Below, one piece after another: positions 18,889 through 28,151 of a DNA stretch of 64,000 nucleotides (its first letter is position 1; every line of letters starts with the position of its first letter). The notes beneath the pieces were generated by a model. It had not been told where the DNA came from. It saw only the letters and a list, made by a program, of their open reading frames with translations, and did not search any database. Where the stretch lies: positions 26,082-90,081 of the forward strand of contig JAIERK010000143.1 in assembly GCA_019746975.1 (NCBI GenBank). Reading direction: 5' to 3'. The translations under genes were made by a program, and so were the position numbers. Source of the DNA: Candidatus Obscuribacterales bacterium (GTDB taxonomy: Bacteria; Cyanobacteriota; Vampirovibrionia; Obscuribacterales; Obscuribacteraceae).

Positions 18889-19968
18889 TTACTTGCCTCT
18901 ATGATCGGGGCGTATAGGCGTCGGGTCGTGTCGCTCGTAAGGAGTTGCCATTGCGCTATACAGACTTCGGACCATATCCTTCATCGCTTTGCCCACGTCC
19001 GATTGCTCCCCGCTTTCCAAGTTCAAGGCACCAGCCCTGGAGCTAGAAATAAAGCTGGTGATCTTTTGACCTGGTCCTTTGATCGCTAGTTGCCCGTTGA
19101 CCACGCCAATCGGAAGACACACCCCGAGGCCGTCCAAATTTTTTCGAATCATTTCTGCAGATACTCTCAAGTCGTCTTCCGACATTCCGTCGATGCTCTT
19201 CTGCAGACCTTTTACATCTCCCTCGAAAATCGCCTGTTGAATCTTGGCTGTTTTTTCTGTCAGGTCAAGTACTTTTTTGACTTTTTCCATTAGAGCTTCT
19301 GGTTTGACGCCCTTTTTTGCCAGGTCAGTCAACTCTTTCGATAGTACCTCAACATATTTAGCTCTCAGGCTACTTTCAGCTTTGCTGACTGCGTCTGCCT
19401 CCGAACCCATTGGTGCTCCATGTGGTCTATCACTTTTGTCTACGAGCGGCTCAGCTCTTGGTGTGGTTGGCCTGTGCGGGCCGATATCGCCGGGTTTTGC
19501 GTCAGCACCCGGTGTAAGGGCCGGTCCTCGGTCGCTTGGCTTCGGGTTCGGACTTGAGTTACGGTCAAGTGTTTTTGGCGATGGCTCTTGCTTGCGATCG
19601 GATGGCTTGGGGACAGAACCAGAGTTGTGGTCCGCTGGCTTTGGAGTGGTAGTTGCCGGGGTCGTTCTGCTGCCGTGTCCGCCGTCAGAATGGCGAGATC
19701 CGAGTGGTGGCAGCGGCCCTTGGATAGCTTTGTCTCCCGATGGTTCATCGCCAGGTCCAAGAGGACTTGGAATGGGGCGGTTACAGAAATCGAAGTTCAC
19801 CTGTTCAGTACCCGGAAGTACCTTCCTGGACTCTTGTACATTGATAGGTCCTGCGATTGACCTTGCGACTGAAACTTTTTCATTGTCACTTCCCATTAGG
19901 TCAAGCAGGCACAACTGAGGTGTGGCTTGATTTGACGCGAAGTCTGAGCTGATTTCACGAGTCATCAT
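18889..19968 (-). CDS. Hypothetical protein with proline/serine-rich KPSDR-type repeats
   Basis: 359 residues. Residues about 65-200 are low complexity with imperfect repeats of P-K-P-S-D-R / P-K-T-L-D-R, likely disordered. Residues 200-290 form a helical, coiled-coil-prone segment (SLRAKYVEVLSKELTDLAKK), and the C-terminus is compact. No signal peptide or family is recognised. Confidence 0.5.
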   Translation of the reverse strand: MMTREISSDFASNQATPQLCLLDLMGSDNEKVSVARSIAGPINVQESRKVLPGTEQVNFDFCNRPIPSPLGPGDEPSGDKAIQGPLPPLGSRHSDGGHGSRTTPATTTPKPADHNSGSVPKPSDRKQEPSPKTLDRNSSPNPKPSDRGPALTPGADAKPGDIGPHRPTTPRAEPLVDKSDRPHGAPMGSEADAVSKAESSLRAKYVEVLSKELTDLAKKGVKPEALMEKVKKVLDLTEKTAKIQQAIFEGDVKGLQKSIDGMSEDDLRVSAEMIRKNLDGLGVCLPIGVVNGQLAIKGPGQKITSFISSSRAGALNLESGEQSDVGKAMKDMVRSLYSAMATPYERHDPTPIRPDHRGK

Positions 19969-20153
19969 TTATTCTCCGTCATCGTATCTGGTATCAACCG
20001 TATTCGTGACCCCGGACGGTCTTCTGCGCGGTTATGTTCGATAATTCCTCGTCAAGGAGCTGTGCAGTGATATGTGATTTGCTGCAGCGATCAGTGCGGG
20101 ATAGAGGACACCGTACGACTAAAGTGTTGAGCAACTGTTGGTAACTTGCGAAC

Positions 20154-22133
20154 TTAGTTGCCTTCGGAGCACAGGTAGTCATACGAACAATACAGACCCA
20201 CGAGATACATAATTAAAGCAATGTAGGCTGGCAGCAGGTGCATGACGTGCGTGTATCCGATTGCAAAATGAATGCCGAAGACAGCGAAAAACCCTGGCAA
20301 GCCTCCGAGAAGAAGCGCCCACCAGATCCAGCGATTTCCTTGACGGAATCCATACATCGAAGTCAATAATTCCACCGTACCCACAGCCCACAGGCACCCT
20401 CCAAACGATGCCCTATCGTGTGCTATCAGAGGTAGCATATGAGGACCTACGTTCTCCAATTGGCTCCGAGTGGTGCCCATGTATAGTAAATCTTCATTGA
20501 CGAATATTGTCGAACAACCAACGCACGCGATGGTAATTCCAGCAGTTAGCAACCCTGCTCCAATCATCACGAACATCAACTGACCGATCATTCCATTCTT
20601 CCAGGCGACAGAGTTTGTCGAGTTGGGCGATTGTTCTGCCACGAATTGGGGGCGATGTGTGACGCCCCATATGAAAAATGGTAGAACCAGAACACAAACA
20701 AGTGCATGCAGCGGATCGAAATACTTGAAGCCCAGATATAGAAAAAATGCCATGAATCCGGCAGTCAGCCCTGCTACTTCTGTGGTATAGGCCCAGCGGT
20801 GGCGGTTCCTCACACCAAAGAAAGCAACTAAGAAAAATAATACTGCGCCCGACAGAGAGGTGCCGCCTAAGGTGACTCTGTCATGACTCATGAACTGAAG
20901 CAGATGCGGATTGATATCCGGTATCTTGCTCATCGTGACACCAAGATAGGCTTCATCGTAAGGCAAAAGCACTCGCGTCAATCCAACGCAGATGACACTT
21001 ACTGCTGCGATTATCAATCCCGTCGCCACGACTGTGAAAGAAAGCCAACCCTCAGTTAGTGTGGTTACGGATAAGTTTAGAGTCGATGGTATTGTGCCAC
21101 CAGAACGGAACGTCAAGAACTCGTTGATGCGTTTTCCCAGTCCAGGCCCGGAAAATACCAAACCACTATGGAGTTGGAGTAAGTCGGCACCGCTTTCGAT
21201 GAAATCAAGCGCATCTAGTGGCTCGATGATACCGCCTGATCCGATCACAATCTTTTCAGGAGACATGCCTTTTAATTTCTTGACGATCTCAATCGACCTG
21301 CTCTTAACCGGCTTTCCAAATACCCGGTAAGTCTCATTCGGAGCTTGGACAGGCTGTATCTCGCCGACCATACCACCACCCACAACAAAGCCCTGAATCG
21401 AGGTCTTGGTTGCGCTCGATACAATCTCGTCTATTTTTCTTTCTCCTTCACTCGGTGACACTAGCACGAAAAGCGAGGCGGCTGATGGACTCTGTTTTCC
21501 CTGGAGTACGCCCGATACTGCGCTAAAAATCTTAGTAAGCTCTTCTGATCCCCAGCTTTCATGAAACCAGCGAGTGTCTATCGTGATGAATGTTGCGTTC
21601 GCGGCGAACTGTTTCGCTAGTTTTTGCAACTCAACCAATGTGTTTTCTAAATCTAAAGATTGATTCGCTATTCTTACGCCAAAGTTAATTGAATGATTCT
21701 CCGTCGCGAGCTTCCTTCGTGCTTTGTCCAACTCTCGTGATACCAAATCCGCACCAGGATTTTCGGGAATATTCAAATATCTAAGTGAAGTACTAGATTG
21801 ATCGCGATAAATTTCCTTGGAGGACGGTATTACAGGTGATACCGTGATTGGCCCAATCTCAATGAAGCCCAATCCGAATTGAGCGAAGGCCACTATACTA
21901 CCTGAATCGAATACGAGACCGGTACCCAGTCCCACGCGACTGACCCAGTCCACGTCCAGGAGCCGAAGCGGCGGTTGGGTCGGGCGCATGTGTCCGATCA
22001 GATTGAGGATATTTGTCCCCATCGGCAGATTAGAAAATCCGCCGGTCGCCGAGAGCGTTAAATCCCTTGCTTTGCGACCAGGCAGTCGGAAAAGCAATGG
22101 CTTGAAAACAGGTATGTAGCTCCAGTCTGGCAT
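20154..22133 (-). CDS. Dihydroorotate-dehydrogenase-like domain fused to a polytopic membrane domain
   Basis: Start at ATG 22133 (a TTG lies two codons earlier). Residues about 1-330 follow class-2 dihydroorotate dehydrogenase: SNLPMGTNILNLIGHM is unusual, but GLGFIEIGPITVSP, IGSGGIIEPLDALDFIESGADLLQLHSGLVFSGPG match the FMN phosphate region. The catalytic segment that normally reads N-x-S-S-P-N-T is TIDTRWFHESW here, so activity as PyrD is doubtful. Residues about 350-659 hold eight or so hydrophobic helices in two repeated halves (YLGVTMSKIPDINPHLLQFMSHDRVT and YMGTTRSQLENVGPHMLPLIAHDRAS). The membrane half is an internal duplication. Function unknown. Confidence 0.65.
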   Translation of the reverse strand: MPDWSYIPVFKPLLFRLPGRKARDLTLSATGGFSNLPMGTNILNLIGHMRPTQPPLRLLDVDWVSRVGLGTGLVFDSGSIVAFAQFGLGFIEIGPITVSPVIPSSKEIYRDQSSTSLRYLNIPENPGADLVSRELDKARRKLATENHSINFGVRIANQSLDLENTLVELQKLAKQFAANATFITIDTRWFHESWGSEELTKIFSAVSGVLQGKQSPSAASLFVLVSPSEGERKIDEIVSSATKTSIQGFVVGGGMVGEIQPVQAPNETYRVFGKPVKSRSIEIVKKLKGMSPEKIVIGSGGIIEPLDALDFIESGADLLQLHSGLVFSGPGLGKRINEFLTFRSGGTIPSTLNLSVTTLTEGWLSFTVVATGLIIAAVSVICVGLTRVLLPYDEAYLGVTMSKIPDINPHLLQFMSHDRVTLGGTSLSGAVLFFLVAFFGVRNRHRWAYTTEVAGLTAGFMAFFLYLGFKYFDPLHALVCVLVLPFFIWGVTHRPQFVAEQSPNSTNSVAWKNGMIGQLMFVMIGAGLLTAGITIACVGCSTIFVNEDLLYMGTTRSQLENVGPHMLPLIAHDRASFGGCLWAVGTVELLTSMYGFRQGNRWIWWALLLGGLPGFFAVFGIHFAIGYTHVMHLLPAYIALIMYLVGLYCSYDYLCSEGN

Positions 22134-22222
22134 AGACAATATTTTGTCATGGACCGGCGGAGCAGCGTATACTGATTGTACGTGAATTTATTCCCCCAGC
22201 GGTACGGAGATTCGGTACTGTT

Positions 22223-22663
22223 ATGACTTATTCGCATACTCAAATTGTGCCCTCTGGAGCCCTTGTCGGTGTTGGTGCACTGGCCACTGTTGGTGCACTG
22301 TTAGTGCCTGGCAAGTTGAAGTTGATTGGCGGCGCGCTCGTGGCCGGTTTGATGAGTACTTTTCGATCTCTTACTGTTTCGGTCAATGAACATGAGATTG
22401 TTGTTCGATTCGGAGAGTGGCTGGAGGCGAAACACATTCCGCTCGTCGCCATAAAGGGCTGCGCGACAGCTAGAATGAGTCCTCTCCACGGTTGGGGCAT
22501 TCACTTCGTCGGCAATGGTTGGCTATACAATGTCTATGGACTCGATGCTGTCGAGGTCGAGCTCCTGGACGGAAGCAAGACCTTCATAGGTACTGACCAG
22601 CCGCGCGCCCTGTGCGAAGCGATTATGAAAGAGATGGTCATGATGAGCCCGTCGGATCAATAA
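22223..22663 (+). CDS. Membrane-anchored PH-like domain protein
   Basis: 146 residues. Two hydrophobic N-terminal helices (about 10-55) are followed by a beta-rich domain: VNEHEIVVRFGEWLEAKHIPLVAIKGC and LDAVEVELLDGSKTFIGTDQPRAL, the pattern of bacterial PH (YdbS/DUF304-like) domains. Its role is unknown. It is divergent from the membrane fusion gene, and tandem repeats follow its stop codon. Confidence 0.55.
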   Translation: MTYSHTQIVPSGALVGVGALATVGALLVPGKLKLIGGALVAGLMSTFRSLTVSVNEHEIVVRFGEWLEAKHIPLVAIKGCATARMSPLHGWGIHFVGNGWLYNVYGLDAVEVELLDGSKTFIGTDQPRALCEAIMKEMVMMSPSDQ

Positions 22664-22699
22664 GACCCAATTGACGCACTCTCATGCAATGAGAACGAT

Positions 22700-22980
22700 G
22701 TGAGCGGGAAGCTTTCTTGTCAAACGGTAAATCGATATCGAATAAAGTGCTGTGGAGAAATGCACAGCCTTTGCCAAGTTGGCAGACATCTCTCGGAAGT
22801 GAACGGTGTGAGCGGGAAGCTTTCCTGTCAAACGGTAAATCGATATCGAATAAAGTGCTGTGGAGAAATGCACAGCCTTTGCCTAGTTGGCAAACGTCTC
22901 TCGGAAGTGAACGGTGTGAGTGGGAAGCTTTTCTGTCAAACGGTAAATCGACATCGATATAAATTCGCGCGCAAAATGCT
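22700..22980. repeat. Three tandem repeats of 108 bp containing the ATCGATATCGA core
   Basis: Units begin near 22701, 22809 and 22917 with GCGGGAAGCTTTC, then TGTCAAACGGTAAATCGATA. The first two are almost identical over 108 bp; the third keeps the first third and then diverges (TAAATCGACATCGATATAAA). A second palindrome, GCCAAGTTGGC-like, lies in each unit. The array is intergenic. Open frames through it arise because 108 is a multiple of three. Confidence 0.9.
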
Positions 22981-23050
22981 GTCCACCGCAGGCAAACAGA
23001 CTCTGTAAACCTCACTTGCCTCAACGACGTGAATTAGTCACGCCTAGCTC

Positions 23051-23215
23051 TTAGTATCCTCTGTCCGCAAGATAGGCGGATTTGATGGCCTTATAGGCTA
23101 TGTAGCCATAGACAATAAAGAGAACGGTGAAACCAATAAAGTAAAACTTGAATCCGAACCGAAGCAGCGGTCGGACGAGCATATCGATGAATAGAATTCC
23201 TGTTCCGGCGCCCAT
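23051..23215 (-). CDS. Small membrane protein, 54 aa
   Basis: ATG at 23215 to TAA at 23051. The product reads MGAGTGILFIDMLVRPLLR, then one strong transmembrane segment (FYFIGFTVLFIVYGYIAYKA) and a short tail ending ADRGY. GAGG lies about 10 bp upstream of the start. Like the gene at 2588 it is 54 aa with one helix, but the sequences are not alike. No family is recognised. Confidence 0.5.
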   Translation of the reverse strand: MGAGTGILFIDMLVRPLLRFGFKFYFIGFTVLFIVYGYIAYKAIKSAYLADRGY

Positions 23216-23732
23216 ATGGTTTGCCTCGACCTCTGGACCTCGTGGTCCTGAAAACTTCGGGATAATGATATCGCGACACCATATCTGGCGGCATAGTTGT
23301 AAATGTAAAATATTTGGGGCTTTGTAGAGTGTCTTGACAAGCGCCTTACCGGCTCAGTGTATGGACGGCTCCGGCATAGAGTGTTGCTTGAACCATGAGG
23401 TGGGTGGCGCGGCTGACGCATCTTTGCAACCAGGATTCGAGGAATTGGCACCGCGTCTCTCTGGACCTTGGCGGCGATATGACGCCTGTTTAATATATTG
23501 GCAACCGGGAGGCGACATCGCGAAAATTGGCTGAGTACGGGGTATTCAGGCTGAACTTTCGTGTAGAACAAACCAAATCGCTTTTGCGATATTGTGGTAC
23601 TCGTGAATGCTGGCTTTCCACTATGGTGACAACTCGTGCGACCCCATATATGACACCAACTATCGTGACTAAAAAAGCATCTCGACTACTTGAATTCTCG
23701 TTGCTTTCCTTCTCTGGACGCACCTGCTTGCA
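23216..23732. other. Intergenic region with no supported gene
   Basis: Short frames on both strands lack ribosome sites and recognisable protein features. No repeat or RNA gene was seen. Confidence 0.4.
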
Positions 23733-25184
23733 ATGGATTCGATGGTAACGTGTTTGATGCCGGCGATGCCCGGCTCTTTCTTGTCGGATACAGAGCGGGT
23801 TACCTGGATAGCTGAGCATCCCTGGCAGTGGCATTTAGGGTGGATTCCCTGGCACCTGGCCGCCCTATCCGATCTGGTTCTGGCATTCGCGCTAGTAAAA
23901 ACAAGTTGGATTCCTAAGCTCCCGTCATTGTTCGTTCTGGTGATGACTGTCCTTGCTGTATGTGTGGAACAGCCGAACGAAATAATCTGGAATCTGGAAG
24001 CAGTTCGTCAGGCCTCGCTGTTCTTGGAGTCGGGCAATTTGGCTCAATTTAGGGGATTTGAGTCGAGTGTTTACCTACCGGTTTGTGTATTAGCGGCGAC
24101 TTTCTATGCGATCGCGGCGATTGGTTGGAGCTGTTGTTTTGCATTTTCGAACACCTGGTCACGCACGTTGACAGTTCTCTCCGCCGTGAACTGGCCTCTC
24201 ATGGCTTTGGCAGCTCTGGCCCTTGTTTAACGTACCACTCGCTGTGGTCACTGTTGCCGCCGGAATCGGTTTCAATATTTTGGCACTGTGGATGGTGCTC
24301 GTCACGGAATGTGTTCTAAAGCGCTCGAGACCCGATGAAAAATATGGTCGCATGGTGCCGTGGAAACATCCTGACACAGGGCTACTTGGTAAATTCCTTT
24401 CCGTCATAGCTAATAGCAGGATGCTACAGTACTTGGGAGAGTATGTAAAACCAGTTGTTCTAGTCAGTGATATAGAAGATGTTGTCTAATCAATTATCTG
24501 GTTAACGCAGAAACTGTTGAACAGCTCGTGCCACCAGGACTTACTCTTCAGAAGATCGGTCCGGATCAGCGCTATGCGCTGTTTTCCGTATTGACATATT
24601 CACACGGAAATTTCGGTCCTCGTTTTTTCGGACCGCTGCGAAAATTTTGTCCTTCGCCAGTTCAAAGCAATTGGCGTATTCATGTTACAGATCCCAGTGG
24701 CGCTCAGGGCATTTACTTCGTCAGCACGGCTGTCAGTGACACGCTGCTGGCCTTGGTGGCTCGATGGCTCTCAGATGGTGTCCCTATGCATGTGTTGGGA
24801 AAAGGTGCGGTTAGCATTAATGAGGTTCTTGATCTGCGACTCGAACCCGGACGAGGTTCCGCACCGCATCTGGAGGCAACCCTGCGTCCATCGAAGATGC
24901 CCACACTGTCTGGCATCTGGAATCAAGCATTTGTGGATTACGAACATTTCCTCGCCTATTGCGTACCAAAGGATCGAGCGATGTCTTCTCAGCGCTGGTA
25001 CGAGCGAACTACGAAGCAAGAGATCAATCTGAACATTGCGCTGTCTGACTGCATGCCTCTTGAAGGGAGTGTTCACTCGCGCACGATCAACGAACTTCTT
25101 GGCGAAGCCATTGCGCCGATTTGTCTTCGAGTACCGACAGTGAATTTTGTCTTCGACCGCGTTGAACGGAATCCATGGAACTGA
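23733..25184 (+). pseudogene. Frameshifted gene: membrane domain plus DUF2071-like domain
   Basis: Three overlapping frames make sense only as one protein. Frame 1 (23733-24230) holds four hydrophobic helices and stops within ...LAALALV. Frame 2 (24223-24489) continues the helix as LFNVPLAVVTVAAGIGFNIL and ends ...VVLVSDIEDVV. Frame 3 (from 24471) resumes with LINYLVNAETVEQLVPPGL and runs through HGNFGPRFFGPLRKF and QSNWRIHV, the signature of DUF2071 proteins, related to acetoacetate-decarboxylase-like folds. Two shifts, near 24225 and 24485, break it. Either it is decayed, or sequence errors or slippage are involved. Confidence 0.6.
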
Positions 25185-25235
25185 GCGTTGTAGTCATATT
25201 GCTTCGCGAAACAGCTCTATTCACGAAAACCTAGG

Positions 25236-25748
25236 TCACTTTGCGGCCGGCTTTGCGGGTGCCTTTGTGGTCACTTGCTTAGCAGTAGTTTTGGCGGCTG
25301 CTGTAGCAGTTGTGACAGCTTTTGATTTTGTCGCAGTTGCGGCCTGTTTTTTCGGCTTTGGAGGATTTTTTTCGGTCGCTTTTGCCTTGTTGGCATATTT
25401 CTGGGATTGCATCCAGTACCGCTCGCTGCGCTCTAACTTGCCATTTTTGTTGAGATCGAACTTCTTCACTCTAGCAAGTCTTCGCCCTTCTCGTGCTTTT
25501 GCCGCGGCATCATCTGCTGCTGCCTGAATTGCTGCTGTCGATCCTACAGCGGATTTCGAGTTGGTATCTGCAGCTGCTGTCGGCGCGGTCTCTTTGGCAG
25601 TTGCATCCTGGGTGGTTGTCGTCTTAGCCGTTGTCTTGGTTGTAGTCACTGCACTTTCAGATGCCGATTTCTTTTCCTCGGTCTGTGTAAAGGCAGGCGT
25701 TGCAGTAGCGAGAATTGCAGCGCACACGATCAAAAGGCTTTTCTTCAT
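25236..25748 (-). CDS. Secreted Ala/Thr/Lys-rich protein with an EF-hand-like loop
   Basis: 170 residues. Signal peptide MKKSLLIVCAAILATATPAFT, then a T/A/K-rich disordered part. FDLNKNGKLERSERYW (about residues 97-112) is an EF-hand calcium loop (D-x-N-x-N-G-x-L-x-x-x-E). The C-terminal 45 residues are made of K, A, T and P, like histone-H1 tails. It could bind calcium and polyanions outside the cell. RBS-like GGAGGAAA precedes the start. Confidence 0.65.
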   Translation of the reverse strand: MKKSLLIVCAAILATATPAFTQTEEKKSASESAVTTTKTTAKTTTTQDATAKETAPTAAADTNSKSAVGSTAAIQAAADDAAAKAREGRRLARVKKFDLNKNGKLERSERYWMQSQKYANKAKATEKNPPKPKKQAATATKSKAVTTATAAAKTTAKQVTTKAPAKPAAK

Positions 25749-25868
25749 AAATTTTCCTCCTGCTTTGGAGCGAGAAATGTATAGCTTATCAGGCCAGGCA
25801 GTTGTCGATTAGCGACAATGGTTCCCTTCATGTCATTCAGGACGGCTTGACTTATTGAATGTTCCGAG

Positions 25869-26615
25869 TTACTCGGCGCTGCGCCTCGATAGTCTGAGCA
25901 TGTGATGAGCGTGTCTTATATCACGATATGTTACCGAGTCGACCATCAGCTCAAATTCTCTCATCGACTCATCCTCGAAGAGTCGTTCCACGTAATCATG
26001 TTGCTCGTCATGGTGCGGTCCTTTTATTGGATATATTCTGGCTTCTCCACGACAGACACGCATAAGTTCCAGAACTGCGTTCTTGTGAAAATCAAAATCG
26101 AATCGATCTTCTATCAACATTCCTCCCGAAGCAAGTGGTGTATAAAGAAATAGAAAGTTCGCGCATAGAACCAGATCAAATGACTGATCCGCAAATGGTA
26201 ACTGCGGAAGGCTAGCCCTAACGTATCGACCTGATTCCTTTCCCTCTATGTAATCGGCGAGGAATTGTCGGCGAGAACTGCTCTTTCTGTTCTTGAATTC
26301 GGAGGACAAAGCATAATCATGGAAAAGACGTGCCGCCTTTTGCTGTCTCTGTCCAACCTTTTGGACGTCTTGATCGCAGATGGCAAGCAGTTCTTCCAGG
26401 CTGCCACCATACATAGGGTCACATGCTGTCACGTCGAAACCGGACAAATACATCTCGCAGGCGAATGACGAGGGACCGGCAGCGCAGTCTAGAATTCGTT
26501 TTCCTCTTAATTCTGCTTGATCGAGATTGAACATGTCTCGATACTCCGCTAAATCACGACCTAGAAATAGAACCATTGCGAAGGCAAAATGCTGCGATTC
26601 ATCCAGCTTTGTCAT
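25869..26615 (-). CDS. Class I SAM-dependent methyltransferase
   Basis: SAM-binding motif I is ILDCAAGPSSFACEM, followed by VTACDPMYGG (motif II acidic end) and FADQSFDLVLCANFLFLY (motif IV). Start 26615 (MTKLDESQHF) lies 4 bp after the upstream gene stop; a longer frame to 26684 would overlap that gene by 65 bp. Substrate unknown; it is coupled to the EthD-like gene. Confidence 0.7.
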   Translation of the reverse strand: MTKLDESQHFAFAMVLFLGRDLAEYRDMFNLDQAELRGKRILDCAAGPSSFACEMYLSGFDVTACDPMYGGSLEELLAICDQDVQKVGQRQQKAARLFHDYALSSEFKNRKSSSRRQFLADYIEGKESGRYVRASLPQLPFADQSFDLVLCANFLFLYTPLASGGMLIEDRFDFDFHKNAVLELMRVCRGEARIYPIKGPHHDEQHDYVERLFEDESMREFELMVDSVTYRDIRHAHHMLRLSRRSAE

Positions 26616-26619
26616 CTGG

Positions 26620-27324
26620 TTAACCTGGTCGACGATAGATGCACGAGAAGCTGGTGGCGTCATGCCATTGCACTGCCGGATCAACTCGTCTCTTCCATTC
26701 CCGGTTCTGTCCGACTCTGTGCAACGCCCGCAGATCCTCGAGGCACCTCATAAGAGTACTTTCGTCAAGCGATTCGAAAAGCGTCAGATGACGAACCGGA
26801 TCTCGATTGACGCTCGTGTAGCGGCGGCACGCCACCCATCCAGGTATATCTGCAATCTGCAACGGAAGGTACTGTTTTTCATACCAGTCTTGGAATTCCT
26901 CGTCAAACTCAGGCTTCATCTCTAACGACCAGAGTAAGAATGGGCGATTGGAAAAGTGCCCATCGGCGGGCAATCGCTCATGCTCCCACCTGGGCGTATA
27001 AGTTATTCGGCTGAAATTGCGCAGGTCATTGTTTTTCCAGGTTTGAAACTCCATGACCAGATCTTTAATTCCTTCGCGTCCGAAGATCTCATCGCCTTTG
27101 TTGATGGATTCGGCATCACGGAATTCGTAGATCGTCACGTATTGCTTGTTGTACCAGCGAAGCGAACCACTCACATTGAGCTCGCCGTAGCGGCGAATGG
27201 ATATGATCTCAGGAGCCGTTGCGAGAATGCCGGGCAGAAATCGGTGGTGATAAAACTCATTGAACTCGCCTTCCTTTTCGGGAGCTACGCTCAACGTAAT
27301 AAGCATGATCGGATTTACGTTCAT
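26620..27324 (-). CDS. Duplicated ferredoxin-like (EthD/Dabb-type) protein
   Basis: 234 residues in two halves with the same pattern: PIMLITLSVAPEKEGEFNEFYHHRFLPGIL and PFLLWSLEMKPEFDEEFQDWYEKQYLPLQI. Each looks like a dimeric alpha/beta barrel unit of the EthD/antibiotic-biosynthesis-monooxygenase type, fused in tandem. No cofactor ligand is obvious. It is likely co-transcribed with the methyltransferase. Confidence 0.6.
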   Translation of the reverse strand: MNVNPIMLITLSVAPEKEGEFNEFYHHRFLPGILATAPEIISIRRYGELNVSGSLRWYNKQYVTIYEFRDAESINKGDEIFGREGIKDLVMEFQTWKNNDLRNFSRITYTPRWEHERLPADGHFSNRPFLLWSLEMKPEFDEEFQDWYEKQYLPLQIADIPGWVACRRYTSVNRDPVRHLTLFESLDESTLMRCLEDLRALHRVGQNREWKRRVDPAVQWHDATSFSCIYRRPG

Positions 27325-27350
27325 GTTGTCCTCGCTGTGCGCAAGCGCAT

Positions 27351-28151
27351 CTATTGAGTCGAGATTTCGGAAAGCGTTTTGGTGGCGTTGGAGGAAACAT
27401 AGACATTTTCGTCGGACGCCAGCTTTTCCAAGATGTGCACCGGCAATTTTCGATTCATGGATAGACCGAGTCTTACGTCATCGTCAGGATCATCTGCTAG
27501 ACTCGTGAGCAGTGCTTCGGGAATGGCAGGATTTTCTGCGGCGCTGCTTCTGACCTCGGCGCTTTTGTCGTGCACTAACGCCTTCAATATACTTGCGGGG
27601 GCATTCTCGTTCTCTGCCACGCGACGGCGGACACGCTCGTCCTGGTCGTTAGAGAGCTGTGTCAGTACTGCTGCTGACGAGTGCGGATTTCCAGCTAGCA
27701 CCATGCGAATCAAGACGTCCTCGGTTTTACTCCCGCGTTCGCCACCTAACTCATTTTCTAACTGGTAGATCGAACTCAATAGCGATGACAGCTTTGGCGA
27801 TGTCACAGGTTTTGCGATGTAGTAGTTCATCTTCAATTTAAGCGCTTCCATCACGTCTTCATCCTGCTGGGAGACGGTCAGAAGCACCACGGGAATTTTG
27901 CTCAGCTCCTTGTCAGCTTTAATGTCCGCCAAGACTTCGTGACCATTTTTCTTCGGCATGTTAAGGTCGAGGAGAATTACGTCCGGATATTGTCCAGACT
28001 TCTTTGCATCCAGTAAATATGCTGTCGCCTCCTCTCCGTCGTCGACGACTTTCAATTCGTACGACAAATCAGAGCGCTTCAGCGCCTCTTCCGTCAAACG
28101 CACATCTGAAGGTGTGTCCTCAACGAGAAGTATCTGAATCGTTTCTTTCAT
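27351..28151 (-). CDS. Rcp1-type response regulator with C-terminal HEAT/LRV-like repeats
   Basis: 266 residues. The receiver (about 1-140) has the acidic pair in VEDTPSD, phosphoacceptor Asp in VILLDLNMPKKNG, and Lys in IAKPVTSP: the layout used by phytochrome partners such as Rcp1. The C-terminal 120 residues contain repeats of the form A-E-N-x-x-A-P-x-x-I-L-x-x-L-x-x-D-x-x-x-x-V-R, like leucine-rich variant/HEAT units. Its ATG immediately follows the stop of the histidine kinase gene (TAGATG), so kinase and regulator are a coupled pair. Confidence 0.8.
   Translation of the reverse strand: MKETIQILLVEDTPSDVRLTEEALKRSDLSYELKVVDDGEEATAYLLDAKKSGQYPDVILLDLNMPKKNGHEVLADIKADKELSKIPVVLLTVSQQDEDVMEALKLKMNYYIAKPVTSPKLSSLLSSIYQLENELGGERGSKTEDVLIRMVLAGNPHSSAAVLTQLSNDQDERVRRRVAENENAPASILKALVHDKSAEVRSSAAENPAIPEALLTSLADDPDDDVRLGLSMNRKLPVHILEKLASDENVYVSSNATKTLSEISTQ

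Noticed and set aside
22638..23024. Repeat-encoded protein at 22.7 kb
   Set aside because: The 108-bp period is a multiple of three, which keeps any frame open by chance. Both strands are open, and the third unit diverges in a non-coding way.
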